From Caldifarciminota bacterium (lineage in GTDB: Bacteria > Hydrothermota > Hydrothermia > S141-80): a DNA stretch of 6,197 nucleotides. Shown in pieces: positions 5,871 through 6,197 of the stretch (position 1 is the first letter of the stretch; each line of letters starts with the position of its first letter). The notes beneath the pieces are model-generated. The model had not been told where the DNA came from and searched no databases. It saw only the letters and a program-made list of their open reading frames with translations. The DNA lies in assembly GCA_027053375.1 (NCBI GenBank), contig JALUJC010000193.1, positions 3,474-9,670 on the forward strand. Direction: 5' to 3'. A program made the position numbers and the translations under genes.

Positions 5871-6197
5871 TCACCAGATCACTGCACCAATGGTCAGGAG
5901 GGTTGCACCGGTGGCGGTGAGCGCCAGGATTCGGTGGGTTTTGTATTTTCCGTAGTCCGGATCCGTCCGTGCATGCCACGCGAGATATCCGGCATACGCG
6001 TACGAAAGGGTGGCGCCCCAGGATAGCAGGGCATGAATCAGGTGTTTCTTTCTTTTCTGTCGGGAAGGGAGCGAAAAAAGGTTCCAGGTTCCGATCAGCG
6101 ACTGGGTCATGGCCAGCGTGATGAGGGTGTATCCCAGGAATCTGTGGGGTCGGGAAAGCCATGGAGAAGGTGTCTGACCACGTTCATAGGCGGACAG
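5871..6197 (-). CDS. Multi-pass membrane protein, possible haem-b binding, 5' end outside window
   Basis: The frame is open from the right edge and encodes the last 108 residues; the real start lies beyond the window, although an internal ATG exists at 6110. Three transmembrane helices are visible, at about residues 20-40, 53-74 and 90-108. Each is preceded or opened by basic residues with histidine: RPHRF (16-20), KKHLIH (50-55) and KTHR (86-89), with His75 after the second helix. The protein ends inside the last helix. Helix-end histidines in a small membrane protein recall cytochrome b561-like haem ligation, and the next gene is a c-type cytochrome, so a membrane electron-transfer partner is a reasonable guess. 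I cannot place it in a named family. Its stop is 4 bases before the preferred cytochrome ATG. Confidence 0.72.
   Translation of the reverse strand: MSAYERGQTPSPWLSRPHRFLGYTLITLAMTQSLIGTWNLFSLPSRQKRKKHLIHALLSWGATLSYAYAGYLAWHARTDPDYGKYKTHRILALTATGATLLTIGAVIW

Noticed and set aside
1..6197. tRNA, CRISPR array, insertion sequence or prophage signals
   Set aside because: No cloverleaf, no regularly spaced repeats, no transposase or integrase motif and no terminal inverted repeats were seen; nearly all of the window is accounted for by coding sequence.

Overview
The window is a gene-dense bacterial chromosome segment, GC in the mid-to-high 50s % by eye. It holds ten genes, two of them cut by the window edges, and almost no non-coding DNA. 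The organism cannot be named from the sequence. Strong AGGAGG-type ribosome binding sites, heavily overlapping genes, a lipoprotein with a lipobox, a lipoprotein-type c-type cytochrome and a DUF4159 protein point to a didermic, respiring bacterium, perhaps an uncultured lineage around the FCB, Gemmatimonadota or candidate-phylum groups. That placement is inference. I see no RNA gene, CRISPR array, insertion sequence or other mobile element.

Left arm, + strand (2-1821): the 3' end of lipB (octanoyltransferase), then pyrF (orotidine 5'-phosphate decarboxylase) and folD (methylenetetrahydrofolate dehydrogenase/cyclohydrolase). They overlap by 20 and 17 bases, and pyrF and folD each have a consensus ribosome binding site inside the preceding gene. 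This is a compact cofactor/nucleotide biosynthesis operon. Its PyrF carries changes at two positions that are almost invariant in the family.

Centre and right, - strand, read right to left: a promoter (5347-5375) drives a zinc-ribbon/FHA protein, followed by an HD-domain phosphohydrolase, a DUF4159 protein, a lipoprotein of unknown function, a PgeF/YfiH-type laccase-domain protein and a Nudix hydrolase. Most junctions are ATGA or longer overlaps, so the six genes look like one translationally coupled operon. The promoter is so close to the first ATG that the message is probably leaderless. The last gene overlaps folD tail to tail by 35 bases. The make-up (phospho-threonine reader, HD hydrolase, exported proteins, peptidoglycan-editing-type enzyme) loosely suggests an envelope or stress link; this is inference.

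Right edge, - strand (5438-6197): a multi-pass membrane protein with a histidine near the start of each visible helix, cut by the window end, directly followed by a monohaem c-type cytochrome lipoprotein. Together they look like a small electron-transfer unit.

A window-wide oddity is the excess of GATC and especially GGATCC, which occurs in all three codon phases across nine of the ten genes.
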